Source of the DNA: Eledone cirrhosa
Taxonomy: Eukaryota; Mollusca; Cephalopoda; Octopoda; Eledonidae
Assembly: GCA_964016885.1 (NCBI GenBank)
Contig: OZ024742.1
Coordinates: forward strand, 363,986,877 to 364,050,876
Direction of reading: 5' to 3'
DNA: 64,000 bases
A program made the position numbers and the translations under genes. Of this stretch, positions 27,187 to 38,468 are shown one piece after another; the stretch's first letter is position 1; every line of letters starts with the position of its first letter. The notes beneath the pieces are model-generated. The model was not told the origin of the DNA, searched no databases, and worked only from the letters and a program-made list of their open reading frames with translations.

Positions 27187-27610
27187 ACCAGTCGATAGAT
27201 TCTACCAAGTATACATATAGTAATGTCATCTGCTCCCTAGAAAACCCAGGGACCAGTGGGGTGTTAAAACTACCCATGGATTAATTGTCCCACCAAAACA
27301 TTTGCAACAAGTCCCCTCTACTAAAGAAAACCTTGAAACCTTGCAATGGCGTTCAATCAGTCGATGAATTAATTCTACCATCGAATATGCATACATTAGT
27401 GCCATCTGCACCACCCTGGGGACAGGTAGGATGTTAAATAATTGCAACAAATTGCACTGTACCGAAGACACTCAGGAACGATGAAGTGGCTTTAAATCGG
27501 GTGATGGATTAATTATAACACCCCAAATATTTGCAACAGACATCGTTTATGACAGCCAATCATCATGTGATCGTGTTAAACCCGTTGATGGATTAAGTCA
27601 CGTTGGAAAA
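27187..27610. repeat. Degenerate dispersed direct repeats
   Basis: A word close to CAGTCGATGGATTAATTCTACCA appears in diverged form near 27187, 27350, 27497 and 27580. ATTTGCAACA-type words recur near 27300, 27437 and 27527. Spacing is irregular (about 80-160 bp), so this is an old decayed tandem or composite repeat. Confidence 0.4.
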
Positions 27611-27789
27611 GTGTGTCCAAACGTTATGACTACGTAAAACACACTGAAGGAGCAGTGGTATTATACTTAGTAACAGATTAAGTCTATTATCCATTAACAC
27701 AGAATCCACACAAGCAGAACAAATACCACAACGAATCTCGGTCTACGTTTGAATTCTTTCGCCAATCCACCATGCTGGACAATTAATTG

Positions 27790-27930
27790 ATATGGTGACC
27801 ATCATTAAGGTACATAGCTTGATGGTTAGATTATTAGGCTACCAATCATAGTGGCGAAAGTTCAATGCCATGGATGCATTGTTTCCTTGAACAAAACACT
27901 TTATTTCACAATGTTCCTGTACACTGAGCT
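27790..27930 (+). mobile_element. Decayed tRNA-SINE-like fragment
   Basis: A diverged B-box-like AAGTTCAATGCC is followed by TTCCTTGAACAAAACACTTTA, TTTCAC, TGTTCCTGTACACTGAGCTAGC. This order matches a second mollusc SINE body type (TTCTTGAGCAAGACACTTTA) that I recall from cephalopods. Confidence 0.5.
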
Positions 27931-28424
27931 AGCAAAAATAATTAAGAAAATCACCCTTGTCACATATTCTGTTACCCCGAATCTGCGTTGGAAATTCATT
28001 TAACGTACACATGTCTGCAGAATGCGCAGACACTTGCATCTTAATTTATGAATCAGGCTATTCTACTTCTCAAAGAAGTGAGATACTCGCCACCGGAACA
28101 GATAGCTGTCCAAAACACACATATTAAGACCACGGAAATGGTCAAAGGTAAAATTAAGCCTCGTGAGTTTCGAAATTAGAGCGCAGAATGTTGAAATGAA
28201 TAGCTCCAGTATGTTAGATTCCAGTTTGTATGTATGGTACCGTAACTCCTTATAGAGTCGTAGGGGCGCCGTATTGAAATACGGCGTTTGTTGAGCAGTT
28301 TAGTTTAAGACTGATGGAACCCATCCCTCTCCAGGCCTGTTTAGAGTAGATTTCTTTCAGAGAAAGATAGAAAGTGAGTGAGAGGAGATGAGAAAGAGAT
28401 ATAGAGGAAGAATCTACCCCAGTA

Positions 28425-28590
28425 CTAAACTAGTACTTTTTTTTAGCCACCTTGAAACGATAAAAAGCAAAGTTGACCTCGGCGCTATTTGATCCCAGAG
28501 TGCAGAGAGCCGTGACGAATACCATACAGCGTTCTACCTGATGTTCTAACGTTCTAACGACTTTGCTAATTCGCTGCCCAAGTGCACTAT
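28425..28590 (-). mobile_element. Cephalopod-type tRNA-SINE, minus strand
   Basis: Reading the plus strand, ACTAGTACTT, TAGCCACCTTGAAACGATAAA, AAGCAAAGTTGACCTCGGCG, TTTGATCCCAGAGTG is the reverse complement of the SINE body seen at 22553-22742, moderately diverged. A shorter remnant of the same type (TTTATCGACTTCGATATGATC) may lie at 28738-28775. Confidence 0.7.
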
Positions 28591-28809
28591 AACCTCTGTA
28601 CTAAATCCGTTTCTCTTAATGCTCAGTATATGTCTAACAACATTAATTATTATTTTGACATTAACACAAGGCTAGAGAGCGTGATTGGGGGGGGGGGGAG
28701 TCCTTTAAATGTAATTCATTAACCAAATTAAACTTTTTTTTATCGACTTCGATATGATCAAAGGTAAGAAGACAAAATGAATTTTGAAATCAATACGAAA
28801 TAATGATTT

Positions 28810-28810
<1 letters not shown>

Positions 28811-28859
<49 letters not shown>
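28811..28859. repeat. (TAA)n block 1: tail of LINE-A1
   Basis: About 16 TAA units directly abut the 3' end of the minus-strand LINE-A1. Read on the element's strand this is an (ATT)n tail. Confidence 0.95.
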
Positions 28860-28860
<1 letters not shown>

Positions 28861-29002
28861 TTTTCTTTATTAACCACAAGGGTTTACATAAAGTAGACAT
28901 TAAGGACAGTACAGGACAGTACAGGACAATACAGGACGGTACAAATGGGCATTTCTGCGTGTAAAAAAAGTAGAGGATGTAATAAAATAACAAAGAAAAA
29001 AT

Positions 29003-29017
29003 TCCCCAATAGGGGGG
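29003..29017 (-). promoter_or_regulatory. 3'-UTR hairpin of LINE-A1
   Basis: On the element strand a run of C, then TATT, then GGGG forms a short GC hairpin about 145 nt before the tail. It is present in all four Tx1-like copies here and is a candidate recognition structure for reverse transcription. Confidence 0.55.
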
Positions 29018-29114
29018 AGACTTCCGAGGCACATTTGTGGAGAAAGCCCATTAAAAGACCACAGTGACCCTGACCACCAGGACAAGTGCCCTCTCCCAGT
29101 TTTCCACCTTTAAT

Positions 29115-32100
29115 TTACAGACACATACTCAGAGTAGGTCCATTCACTCGGGCCATACTTGCTTCTCTCACCCATCTTTCAACAACATGCTGGGAAGAAA
29201 GCACTTCCCTCTCTACCCTGATTTTCCTTTTCAAATGAAATTTGAAAAAGTTAATCAGGGCATCACCGAAGAGGTATGTGCTCATCTTCAGCCCTTTCAA
29301 ACGTGTCCACCATACTATCTCTTTCGCCATGGCCACCAGACAGATAAAAACTTCCTGCCCTTCCCGGCTAAAGGAAGAGGGCGGGGCAATCCTCACGATG
29401 GACTCAGCTGGTAGCTGGATCCGTCCTACACGTGACAGCAGGTGTTCGACATAATCCCACAAGTCAGCAATGCTCGGACACTGGACGAGTGCGTGCAGGA
29501 CGGTTTCCTTGCCCTGCACGCATCTCGCTCGGACATGCCCGTCTGACGGCACCTCCATGCCTATAGAGTTTATCCCGAACTGGCAAAGCTCCCCGGTAGC
29601 ACTGCCAGGCCAGGGATTTCTGGAAGTTGTCCATAGGCCCCGGCCCGAAAGTCCGTCCGAAGAGATTGGCTAGTTGATTTTCGTCGACGCCTAGAGTTTC
29701 TCCCAGTACGTCGTCGCACTTCCCCTCCACTAATCCTCTATAGAACGCCAAGGTGAAGTTTGCACCGATCACATTGCCCGATTGGTCGAGGGCTGTGAGC
29801 GCTTGAAGACATTCGAGTCTCCAGGCGCTCCCTCTCGGTCTTCGCTTGACCCAGGACTGCAGCTCCGTCAAGGAGACGAGCTGGGGAATACGTGTCTAGC
29901 AAACGGCGCCCACTCCTGATCACCGTCGAGGAAGAAGTGGAGATGTCATAGCCTGAGCGTATGTCTGCGCATCATCAGCCACGGCATGCCCAGCCCTCCA
30001 TGTAGCGGGTGTTGATAGCAGATGGACCGCCTGACCATCGGAGCGCGTCCCTTCCACAAAAAGAGAAAGAGCAAACGCTCCAGCGCAGTCAGGCGGGGCT
30101 TAGGACAAGGTACGACGGTCAGGCGGTAGTAGATGACGGATGCGATGTACGCGTTAATCACCCCCGCTCGACCTTTCAGGGATAGCTTCCTCTCCGCCCA
30201 TTTCTGGGTGAGAGGAGCCACCCTGCTCGTCACCTCGTCCCAGTTTTTGTCCGTCTGGAGGTCCGGACCGAACCAGACCCCTAGCAATTTAACCGGTCCG
30301 TCCGTCCAGCGCCCAACGACGCTGTTGGATGGCATGGACCTGCCTCTCCAGGTGCCGAGCTGCAGGCCCACTGACTTTTCCTGGTTGATCATTGCTCCTG
30401 TCACCGCTTCGTATTCTCTTAGTGTAGTGCCGATCGCCTCGATGTGTTTGGTATTCGACATCACTACGGTGACATGGTCCGCATATGCTGACACGGATCT
30501 TCCGCATCCTAGTTCGCGCGGGACCCCCCTCAACGTCTACAGTTTGTGCAGTAATGGCTCGAGAGTCAATACGTACAAGAGGGACGAGAGGGGACATCCT
30601 TGGCGAACCGAGCGCATGATGTTGAACGGTTCCGAAAGGTGACCGTTCACTCTCACCACAGAGCAGATGTCGCTGTGCATGGCAGCGATCCAGCCTCTGA
30701 AGACGGGCCCAAAGCCAGCCGCCCTCAGGACTGCTGCTAGGTAACGATGGTCGACCCTATCGAAAGCTTTCGACTGATCTAAATTGATTTAGGACCCACC
30801 AGTGCCAGATTCCCTAGCTACCCTCTCTACGATGTATCGCATGAGGTGGAGGTTGTCGTGGATGGATCTATCGGGAATGGCTCACGTCTGTGCCTCTCCC
30901 ACCAGACCACCAACGACAAGCGCCAATCTCTTTGCTAGCACCTTGGCCAAAATCTTGAACTCTTTGTTTAGCAGAGTTATGGGCCTAAAATTATCTATGT
31001 TATCCCCCTTGTTCGGATCCTTTCTCAGCAGCGCCACCGCTCCTCGGCTCACAGAACTGGGAATTCTCCCGTTCTGTTGCCAGTTGCAGTAGACTTCCGC
31101 CAAGAGGCCTCCGAACAAGTCTGGCATCTGTACATAAAGTTCATAGGGCAGACCATCCAAACCATACGATTTACCCCTTGTGCAGCCAGTCATTGCCTCC
31201 CGTACTTCAACGGCTGTTATCGGCTTTTCGCAACACTCATCCTCAGTGGCCGAGAGCCGCAGCAGTCCGTTGAGGTAGACACTAAAGTCCATCCCTCGAT
31301 TCGGCCCGCCGCTACCCCCGAACATCTGTGCGAATTGTCGCTGAAAAGCTTCACACATTTTCCCGGGATCGTGCAGCATGCGCCCGTCGTGGTCCACCAA
31401 AGACCGGATCGTGGCTTTGTTGCCACGACGCGCCTCCGCCACTCGCACCCTAGCTCTGACAACGCAGCCTTCGTGCTTTGTATTGAATAATTGGTAAAGG
31501 GCCAATTTCGCCGCAACTACGCCGGTCGCGATGCCTTTGCTAAGCGCCTCGTCTAATTTTCTAACTAATTCTCCCTCTGCTCTATTTTTCTCTATTGTTA
31601 AAGCCTTACTAAACCTAATGGACTCTATTCTTATTGCTCTTTTCAGAGCAAACCACCACTTGTTGTTGACGATGGCCCCCGTCAACGCCCGCTTAACTAG
31701 TTCGCTAATCCGGTCTCTGTAGGCCTTGCGCGCTGGTAAGGACGCGTTTAGCTTCCAGTAGCCGGGTCCTCGTCTATGAAGCCTATCTAAGTCAAGCACA
31801 CAGATCACGAATTTGTGGTCCGTGTAGCTGACTATCTTGAATTGTGGACAGCCTATGCTAGACCTATCTATTTCCCTACAAAATACTCTATCTAGATATG
31901 ATCTGGATGACGCTATGCGATTTGTACAAGTCCACATTGACACATTCCGGAAATCCAATCGGTACCTGTCAGACAGTTCAAAACTCCTGGGCAGGTTGGT
32001 GAGGCTCTTGCACCCTCCTCCCCTATCCGCTAATCCCACACAGTCCCAGCGTGCATCTAAGATCTCTAGACGCCGGAAGAAATCATGCCGCCCTGCTCCT

Positions 32101-32449
32101 GTCGGGCCATAGACGGCCACTATCCTGAAAGCTTGCCCGTCTCCGCTGGTCAGGTCTAGCACCACCAACTTACCTTCTTGTTCTAGGAAGATGGCCCGTA
32201 TGGCGAGATCAAAACCTCTCCGAAAAAGCACAGCAATTCCCCCCCCCCCCCCGATCCCGTACAGCTGGGAGATGCGTACACATCGTAGCCGCCGAAGATC
32301 GGTGCGAAGGCCCGTGCTTCGGAGATTCTGGTCTCGCTGATGGCCACTACATGTATGTTTAATGACTTGAGGTCGTTGAGCAGGTGGCCCTGCTTCCATG
32401 ACGACTCCAAGCCACGCGCATTTATGCTGCCTATTTTGAGTGAGGTCAT
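29115..32449 (-). pseudogene. LINE-A1 ORF2: APE endonuclease-reverse transcriptase, broken
   Basis: The reading order matches intact LINE-A2 ORF2 throughout: endonuclease, a GPGYWKLN linker typical of L1/Tx1 elements, reverse transcriptase and C-terminal region. Breaks that can be seen are: a frameshift at a poly-C run near 32240; an in-frame loss of about 17 codons that removes the catalytic GDWN of the endonuclease; an in-frame loss of about 14 codons near 31450; a TAA stop at 30789-30791 in the GS(L)INLDQS motif; the catalytic YADD changed to YADH (codon 30474-30476); a CGA-to-TGA stop at 29946-29948; and further frameshifts near 29900 and 29550. The protein cannot be active. Confidence 0.92.
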
Positions 32450-32483
32450 GTTGAAATGGAGTGGACAAGATGGGAAAGACCAC

Positions 32484-34431
32484 TTACCTTACTTCTCGTA
32501 GAAGAAGGGTCGTTTCTCCATCCTTTTCACGGCTTGTAGCCTCCTCCAGAAGGATGTCCTTATAAATCCCCCTGGAGAGTGTTTGTCGGAAGTCTCCGAT
32601 GTCTTTGGGGAATTTTTGTTTTAGTGTCGTGTACGTTTTCTGTGTGATGCGAGTGATTTGTATGTGTGGAGGTGGTGTGAACTTTTGGGTTGTTGTGTAG
32701 TCTTTTTCTGTGATGCTGGTGTTGTGTTGGATGTAGTGTAATAATTGGTTGTTGTTCAAATTTAATGCTGTGTAGTGTGTAACGTTTTGGTTGTTTTGTT
32801 TTGTTTGCGTTTGTTGTTGCGTTTCTGTTTCGCTTTTTGGTGACTTTTGTGGTGTCGGTGATGGTGGTGTTGGGGTTAATGATGGTGATGGTGTGGGTGT
32901 TTGTGGTGGTGGGGTTGGTGATGTTAGTGTGGATGGTGGCATATCTGTCCTAACTTTTTTGTTTGATAGTTTATTTGTTTCCCTCTGTATTTTGTTTTTG
33001 GAGGGGGAGGGAAGAGAATTTTTTTCTTTTTTGGTTTCTTTTTTTCTTTTTTCCTAATACCGTTTCCCACTCCTCGTCGTCACAATCTGTCTCCAGTTGT
33101 GATAGGCCGGGGAGTGGAAAATCCTCCACAGGCGTTGGTTTTGGTTGTGGCGTGGTGGATGGTGTAGGCGCTGGTGCTAGTTCTGGCGCGTTGGGTGGTG
33201 GTGGTGTTGGTTTTGCTACTGTTGCTGGGGTTGTTGCTGTTACAGTTGCTTCTGTTGTTGCTGCCACAGTTGTTGCTGCCATCACTTCTGCTGGTGCTGT
33301 TGATGGTTGAGTCACTGGGGTGGGTAAGAGAGGTGGCCTCAACCTTTTAGCCTGAGGGCAGAAAGCCCTTAGGTGGGTTCCTTCACCACAAACGACACAC
33401 CTAGGCCTTCTGCCCTCACCGATTACGGTGAGGTGGCTGCCGTCAGTGAGGTCTATTACCTCTGGGATCTCCTCAATGCTTTTTTGGTCCGCTTGGATCA
33501 GGAGCTCCATCCCTGATCCGGACCAGATCTCCTGCTTTTCTTTCACTATTTCGATTAAGTTGGTGTTGGCTTTGATGCCGGCGAGGACGGCAGCTATTAG
33601 CCAGGGAATTTCGATGGCCGGTGGAACGTGGGTCACCCTGATCTTTACGAGTCTCTGGCCACAATAGCTTGGGACGAGTGTGAAGTCGTCACTTCTTAAT
33701 GGGGCCATGGAGTGTTCTCTAGCATCCTGTGGTGTTTCAAAGAACACGTACACGGTTCCATATTTCTGCCCACCTCTGATGTGGGTTTTTTTTGCCCACA
33801 CATGTCCCAAAGCCTTTTGGATTTGGGACTCGGATGCCCGTTCCACTCGGCGCGATTTTATATTAATTGTTCGATGAGACACGGTGCATAGGCGCCGATG
33901 CTCCATTTTATTAGGTGTGTGTGTGTGGGGGGGTGGGGTGATACTGACCCTGTACCCATCTTTCTTTACCATTTTTTTGGCTTCTTCTAATTCCTCCTGA
34001 GTTACCTGAAATTCTCCGCACTATTTTGCTACTCTGGCAAAACTCAGGGTGGTTTTCTTAATTTCATTGTTGCTGTTGTTGTTATCGTTATTTTTGTTAA
34101 TATTAATTTTAGTTTCAGTTGTGGTGGTGGTGGCGTCAGTGGTGTTCGGTGTGGAAGAGTTGATTTTGGTTGAATTCATTTCGATATCACGAGTTAATTT
34201 ATTTTTTTCTTTTGTTTCTGTTGTCGCGGTGGTGGTGGGTGTGGTGGTGGTGGTGGCGGCTTTAACACCTACAGTCATTGGTAATGGCGGGAAATGAATG
34301 TCTGCCTGAGACAAATTAAAAATATTGCTACTGCTTATATTTTTAGTGTTGGCAAACGTAGTAATATTTACAATGGTGGTGTCGGTGTGATGTGTTAGTT
34401 TGTGAGGAAGGAGTGACCCTGAGTCATCCAT
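32484..34431 (-). pseudogene. LINE-A1 ORF1: zinc-knuckle RNA-binding protein, broken
   Basis: It starts at ATG 34431. The order is an N/T-rich low-complexity N-terminus, a SFARVAK motif, then an in-frame stop at 34021-34023. The same frame then continues through an RRM-like region and one CX2CX4HX4C zinc knuckle (CVVCGEGTHLRAFC). A Pro/Thr/Ala-rich segment follows, with a frameshift near 32950-32970 and a last segment with the FPKDIGDFR motif ending at 32484. By eye only about half the residues match LINE-A2 ORF1, far less than for ORF2. In Tx1/L1-type elements ORF1 protein binds the element RNA in the RNP. Confidence 0.85.
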
Positions 34432-34645
34432 GATTTTTCAAAGAAAAATTTTTGTTTGATAATTATAAAAGTTTAAATTTTGGGCTCAAGGCCCCAATCT
34501 TTTTGGGTGTCCTTTTCAGATAACAATGTATGTGCACTTATATACAGTTAACAATAAAAAATTTCCATGAATAGTAATTTTAAACAACTGAAAATAACAA
34601 ACATTTGCGGAGCTCACGATGATACGATTTACTACGGAGGTCGCC

Positions 34646-34754
<109 letters not shown>

Positions 34755-34902
34755 TTTCTTTATTAACCACAAGGGTTTACATAAAGTAGACATTAAGGAC
34801 AGTGCAGGACAATGCAGGACGGTACAAATGGGCATTTCTGCGTGTAAAAAACAAAAACAGAGGATGTAACAAAAATAACAATGAAAATAACAATGAAAAA
34901 TT

Positions 34903-34916
34903 CCCCAATAGGGGGG
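34903..34916 (-). promoter_or_regulatory. 3'-UTR hairpin of LINE-A2
   Basis: On the element strand CCCCCC-TATT-GGGG, about 150 nt before the tail. It is conserved in LINE-A1, B1 and B2 although the flanking 3' UTR of the B lineage differs. Confidence 0.6.
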
Positions 34917-35013
34917 AGACTTCGGAGGGACATTTGTGGAGAAAGCCCAGTAAAAAGCCACAATGACCCTGACCACCAAGGCAAGTGCCCTCTCCCAGTT
35001 TTCCACCTTTAGT

Positions 35014-38000
35014 TTACAGATATATACTCAGAGTCAGCCCATTCACTCGGGCCATTCTTGCTTCTCTCACCCATCTTTCAACAAAATGCTGGGAAGAGAG
35101 CACTTCCTTCTCTACTCTGATTTTCCTTTTCAAATGAAATTTGAAAAAGTCAATCAGAGCATCACCGAAGAGGTAAGTGCTCGTCTTCAGCCCTTTCAAA
35201 CGTGTCCACCATACTATCTCTTTCGCCATGGCCACCAGACAGATAAAAACTGCCTGCCCTTCCCGGCTAAAGGAGGAGGGCGGGGCAATCCTCACGATAG
35301 ACTCAGATGATAGCTGGATCCGTCCTAAACGCGACAGCAGGTGTTCGACATAAACCCACAAGTCAGCAATTTTCGGACACTGGACGAGTGCGTGCAGGAC
35401 GGTTTCGTCGCCCTGCGCGCATCTCGGACATGCCCGGCTGACGGCACCTCCATGCCTGTAGAGTTTATCCCGAACTGGCAAGGCTCCTCGGTAGCACTGC
35501 CAGGCCAGAGATTTCTGGAAGTTGTCCATAGGCCCTGGCCCGAAAGTTCTTCCGAAGAGATTGGCTAGTTGATTTTCGTCGACGCCTAGAGTTTCCCCAA
35601 GTACGTCGTCGCTCTTCCCCTCCACTAATCCTCTATAGAACGCCGAGGTGGAGTTTCCACCGATCACATTGCCCGATTGGTCGAGGGCTGTGAGCGCCTG
35701 AAGACATTCCAGTCTCCAGGCGCTCCCTCTCGGTCTTCGCTTGACCCAGGACTGCAGCTCCGTCAAGGAAACGAGCTGGGGAAAAACGCGTCTAGCAAAC
35801 GGCGACCACACCTGATCACCGTCGAGGAAGAGGTGGAGATGTCGTAGCCTGAGCGCGTGCCTGCGCATCATCAGCCACGGCATGCCCAGCCCTCCACGTA
35901 GCGGGTGTTGACAACAGATGGACCGCCTGACCATCGGAGCACGTCCCTTCCACAAAAAGCGAAAGAGCAAACGCTCCAGCGCAGTCAGGCGAGGCTTAGG
36001 ACAAGGTACGACGGTTAGGCGGTAGCAGATGACAGACGCGATGTACGCGTTAGCCACCTCCGCTCGACCTTTCAGGGATAGCTTCCTCTCGGCCCATTTC
36101 TGGGTGAGAGAAGCCACCCTGCTCGTCACCTCGTCCCAGTTTTTGTCCGTCTGGAGGTCCGGACCGAACCAGACCCCTAGCAATTTAACCGGTCCGTCCG
36201 TCCAGCGCCCGACGACGCTGTTGGACGGCATGGACATGCCTCTCCAGGTGCCGAGCTGCAGGCCCACTGACTTTTCCTGGTTGATCATTGCTCCTGTCAC
36301 CGCTTCGTATTCTCTTAGTGTAGTGCCGATCGCCTCGATGTGTTTGGCGTTCGACACCACTACGGTGACATCGTCCGCATATGCTGACACGGATCTTCCG
36401 CATCCTAGTTCGCGCGGGACTCCCCTCAACGTCTCCAGTTTGTGCAGTAATGGCTCGAGAGTCAATACGTACAAGAGGGACGAGAGGGGACATCCTTGGC
36501 GGACCGAGCGCATGATGTTGAACGGTTCCGACAGGTGACCGTTCACTCTCACCACAGAGCAGATGTCGCTGTGCATGGCAGCGATCCAGCCTCTGAAGAC
36601 GGGCCCAAAGCCAGCCGCCCTCAGGACTGCCGCTAGGTAATGATGGTCGACCCTATCGAAAGCTTTCGACTGATCTAAATTGATCAAGGACCCACCCGTG
36701 CCAGGTTCCCTAGCTACCCTCTCTACGATGTATCGCATGAGGTGGAGGTTGTCGTGGATGGATCTGTCGGGAATGGCGCATGTCTGCGCCTCTCCCACCA
36801 GACCACCAACGACAAGCGCCAACCTCTTTGCTAGCACCTTGGCCAAAATCTTAAACTCTGTGTTTAGCAGAGTTATGGGCCGGAAATTGTCTATGTTATC
36901 CCCCTTGTTCGGATCCTTTCTCAGCAGTGCCACCGCTCCTCGGCTCACAGAACTGGGAATTCTCCCGTTCTGTTGCCAGTTGCAGTAGACGTCCGCCAAG
37001 AGGCCTCCGAACAAGTCTGGCATCTGTACGTAAAGTTCATAGGGCAGACCATCCAAACCAGGCGATTTACCCCTTGTGCAGCCAGTCATTGCCTCCCGTA
37101 CTTCAGCGGCTGTTATCGGCTTTTCGCAACACTTCGCCTCAGTGGCCGAGAGCCGCGGCAGTCCGTCGAGGTAGACACTAAAGTCCATCCCTCTACCCGG
37201 CCCCCCGCTGCCCCCGAACAGCTGAGCGAAGTGTCGCTGAAAAGCTTCACACATTTGCCCGGGATCGAGTAGCATGCGCCCGTCGTGGTCCACCAAAGAC
37301 CGGATCGTGGCTTTGTTGCCACGACGCGCCTCCGCCACTCGGGCCCATTGAACGGCTTTCGTCCCCTCGTGTCTGAGAGCACGCACCCTAGCTCTGACAA
37401 CGCAGCCTTCGTGCTTTGCATTGAAGAATTGGTCAAGGGCCAATTTCGCCGCAAGCACGTCGGTCGCAATGCCTTTGCTAAGCGCCTCGTCTAATTTTCT
37501 AACTAGTTCTCCCTCTGCTCTATTTTTCTTTATTGCTAAAGCCTTACTAAACCTAATCGATTCTATTCTAATCGCTCTTTTCAGAGCAAACCACCACTTG
37601 TTGTTGACGATGGCCCCCGTCAACGCCCGCTTAACTAGTTCGCTAATCCGGTCTCTGTAGGCCTTGCGCGCTGGTAAGGACGCGTTTAGCTTCCAGTAGC
37701 CGGGTCCTCGTCTATGAAGCCTATCTAAGTCAAGCACACAGGTCACGAATTTGTGGTCCGTGTAGCTGACTATCTTGAATTGTGGACAGCCTATGCTAGA
37801 CCTATCTATTTCCCTACAAAATACTCTATCTAGATATGATCTGGATGACGCTATGCGGTTTGTCCAAGTCCACATTGGCACATTCGGGAAATCCAATCGG
37901 TACCTGTCAGACAGTTCAAAACGCCTGAGCAGGTTGGTGAGGCTCTTGCACCCTCCACCCCTATCCGCTAATCCCACACAGTCCCAGCGTGCATCTAAGA

Positions 38001-38433
38001 TCCCGTTCCAGTCGCCCACTAACACTAAAGAGCGCGACGTTCCAAGAAAGGTCTCCAGACGCCGGAAGAAATCAGGCCGCCCTGCTCCTGTCGGGGCATA
38101 GACGGCCACTAGCCTGAAAGCTTGCCCGTTTCCGCTGGTCACGTCCAGCACCACCAGCTTACCCTCTGGGTCCAGGAAGATGGCCCGTATGGCGAGATCC
38201 AAACCTCTCCGAAAAAGCACAGCAACTCCTCCACCCGATCCAGGACGGCTGGGAGATGCGTACACATCGTAGCCGCCGAAGATCGGTGCGAAGGCCCGTG
38301 CTTCGGAGATTCTGGTCTCGCTGATGGCCACTACATCTATGTTTAGTGACCTGAGGTCGTTGAGCAGGTGACCCTGCTTCCATGACGACCCCAAGCCACG
38401 CGCATTTATGCTGCCTATTCTGAGTGAGGTCAT
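35014..38433 (-). CDS. LINE-A2 ORF2: APE endonuclease-reverse transcriptase (1139 aa), intact
   Basis: This is the enzyme of target-primed reverse transcription: it nicks target DNA and copies the element RNA from the free 3' end. Residues 1-235 form the APE domain, with N10, SET38-40, GDWN140-143, LDRV201-204 and TDH225-227. GPGYWKLN (243-250) starts an L1/Tx1-type linker. The reverse transcriptase covers about 495-760, with NFRPITLL, INLDQSKAFDRVDH (catalytic D587), RQGCPLS near 645, YADD685-688 and LLGVWF near 751. A CX2CX8HX4C zinc motif lies at 1002-1019, as in related LINEs. The ATG at 38433 fits the family start MTSLRIGSIN and lies 35 nt after the ORF1 stop, suggesting reinitiation or a bicistronic RNA. 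No stop or frameshift is visible and all catalytic residues are present. Clade is my recognition, not a search. Confidence 0.95.
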   Translation of the reverse strand: MTSLRIGSINARGLGSSWKQGHLLNDLRSLNIDVVAISETRISEARAFAPIFGGYDVYASPSRPGSGGGVAVLFRRGLDLAIRAIFLDPEGKLVVLDVTSGNGQAFRLVAVYAPTGAGRPDFFRRLETFLGTSRSLVLVGDWNGILDARWDCVGLADRGGGCKSLTNLLRRFELSDRYRLDFPNVPMWTWTNRIASSRSYLDRVFCREIDRSSIGCPQFKIVSYTDHKFVTCVLDLDRLHRRGPGYWKLNASLPARKAYRDRISELVKRALTGAIVNNKWWFALKRAIRIESIRFSKALAIKKNRAEGELVRKLDEALSKGIATDVLAAKLALDQFFNAKHEGCVVRARVRALRHEGTKAVQWARVAEARRGNKATIRSLVDHDGRMLLDPGQMCEAFQRHFAQLFGGSGGPGRGMDFSVYLDGLPRLSATEAKCCEKPITAAEVREAMTGCTRGKSPGLDGLPYELYVQMPDLFGGLLADVYCNWQQNGRIPSSVSRGAVALLRKDPNKGDNIDNFRPITLLNTEFKILAKVLAKRLALVVGGLVGEAQTCAIPDRSIHDNLHLMRYIVERVAREPGTGGSLINLDQSKAFDRVDHHYLAAVLRAAGFGPVFRGWIAAMHSDICSVVRVNGHLSEPFNIMRSVRQGCPLSSLLYVLTLEPLLHKLETLRGVPRELGCGRSVSAYADDVTVVVSNAKHIEAIGTTLREYEAVTGAMINQEKSVGLQLGTWRGMSMPSNSVVGRWTDGPVKLLGVWFGPDLQTDKNWDEVTSRVASLTQKWAERKLSLKGRAEVANAYIASVICYRLTVVPCPKPRLTALERLLFRFLWKGRAPMVRRSICCQHPLRGGLGMPWLMMRRHALRLRHLHLFLDGDQVWSPFARRVFPQLVSLTELQSWVKRRPRGSAWRLECLQALTALDQSGNVIGGNSTSAFYRGLVEGKSDDVLGETLGVDENQLANLFGRTFGPGPMDNFQKSLAWQCYRGALPVRDKLYRHGGAVSRACPRCAQGDETVLHALVQCPKIADLWVYVEHLLSRLGRIQLSSESIVRIAPPSSFSREGQAVFICLVAMAKEIVWWTRLKGLKTSTYLFGDALIDFFKFHLKRKIRVEKEVLSSQHFVERWVREARMARVNGLTLSIYL

Positions 38434-38468
38434 GTTTAAAATAGAGTGGAAAAGATGGGAAAGACCAC

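Larger units (their letters stand above)
28860..34645 (-). mobile_element. LINE-A1: decayed full-length Tx1/L1-like APE-type retrotransposon
   Basis: A complete two-ORF element read on the minus strand: 5' UTR from 34645, ORF1 34431-32484, ORF2 32449-29115, and a 3' UTR ending in a TTAATAAAGAAAA-type terminus at 28860. (TAA)n blocks abut both ends. ORF2 and the 3' UTR are nearly identical to LINE-A2, but the 5' UTR and ORF1 are strongly diverged from it. Stops, frameshifts and small deletions disable both ORFs. Confidence 0.9.

Noticed and set aside
34049..34297. Hydrophobic plus-strand frame (82 codons), also 38717-39421 and 40173-40457, resembling membrane proteins
   Set aside because: Antisense of Asn/Thr/Pro-rich ORF1 codons, which give Val/Leu-rich translations in the opposite frame.
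36029..36538. 169-codon plus-strand frame inside LINE-A2, and similar frames at 30133-30642, 36680-36988, 31077-31490
   Set aside because: Antisense shadows of the conserved reverse-transcriptase coding sequence; their translations match no family and recur only because the copies are homologous.
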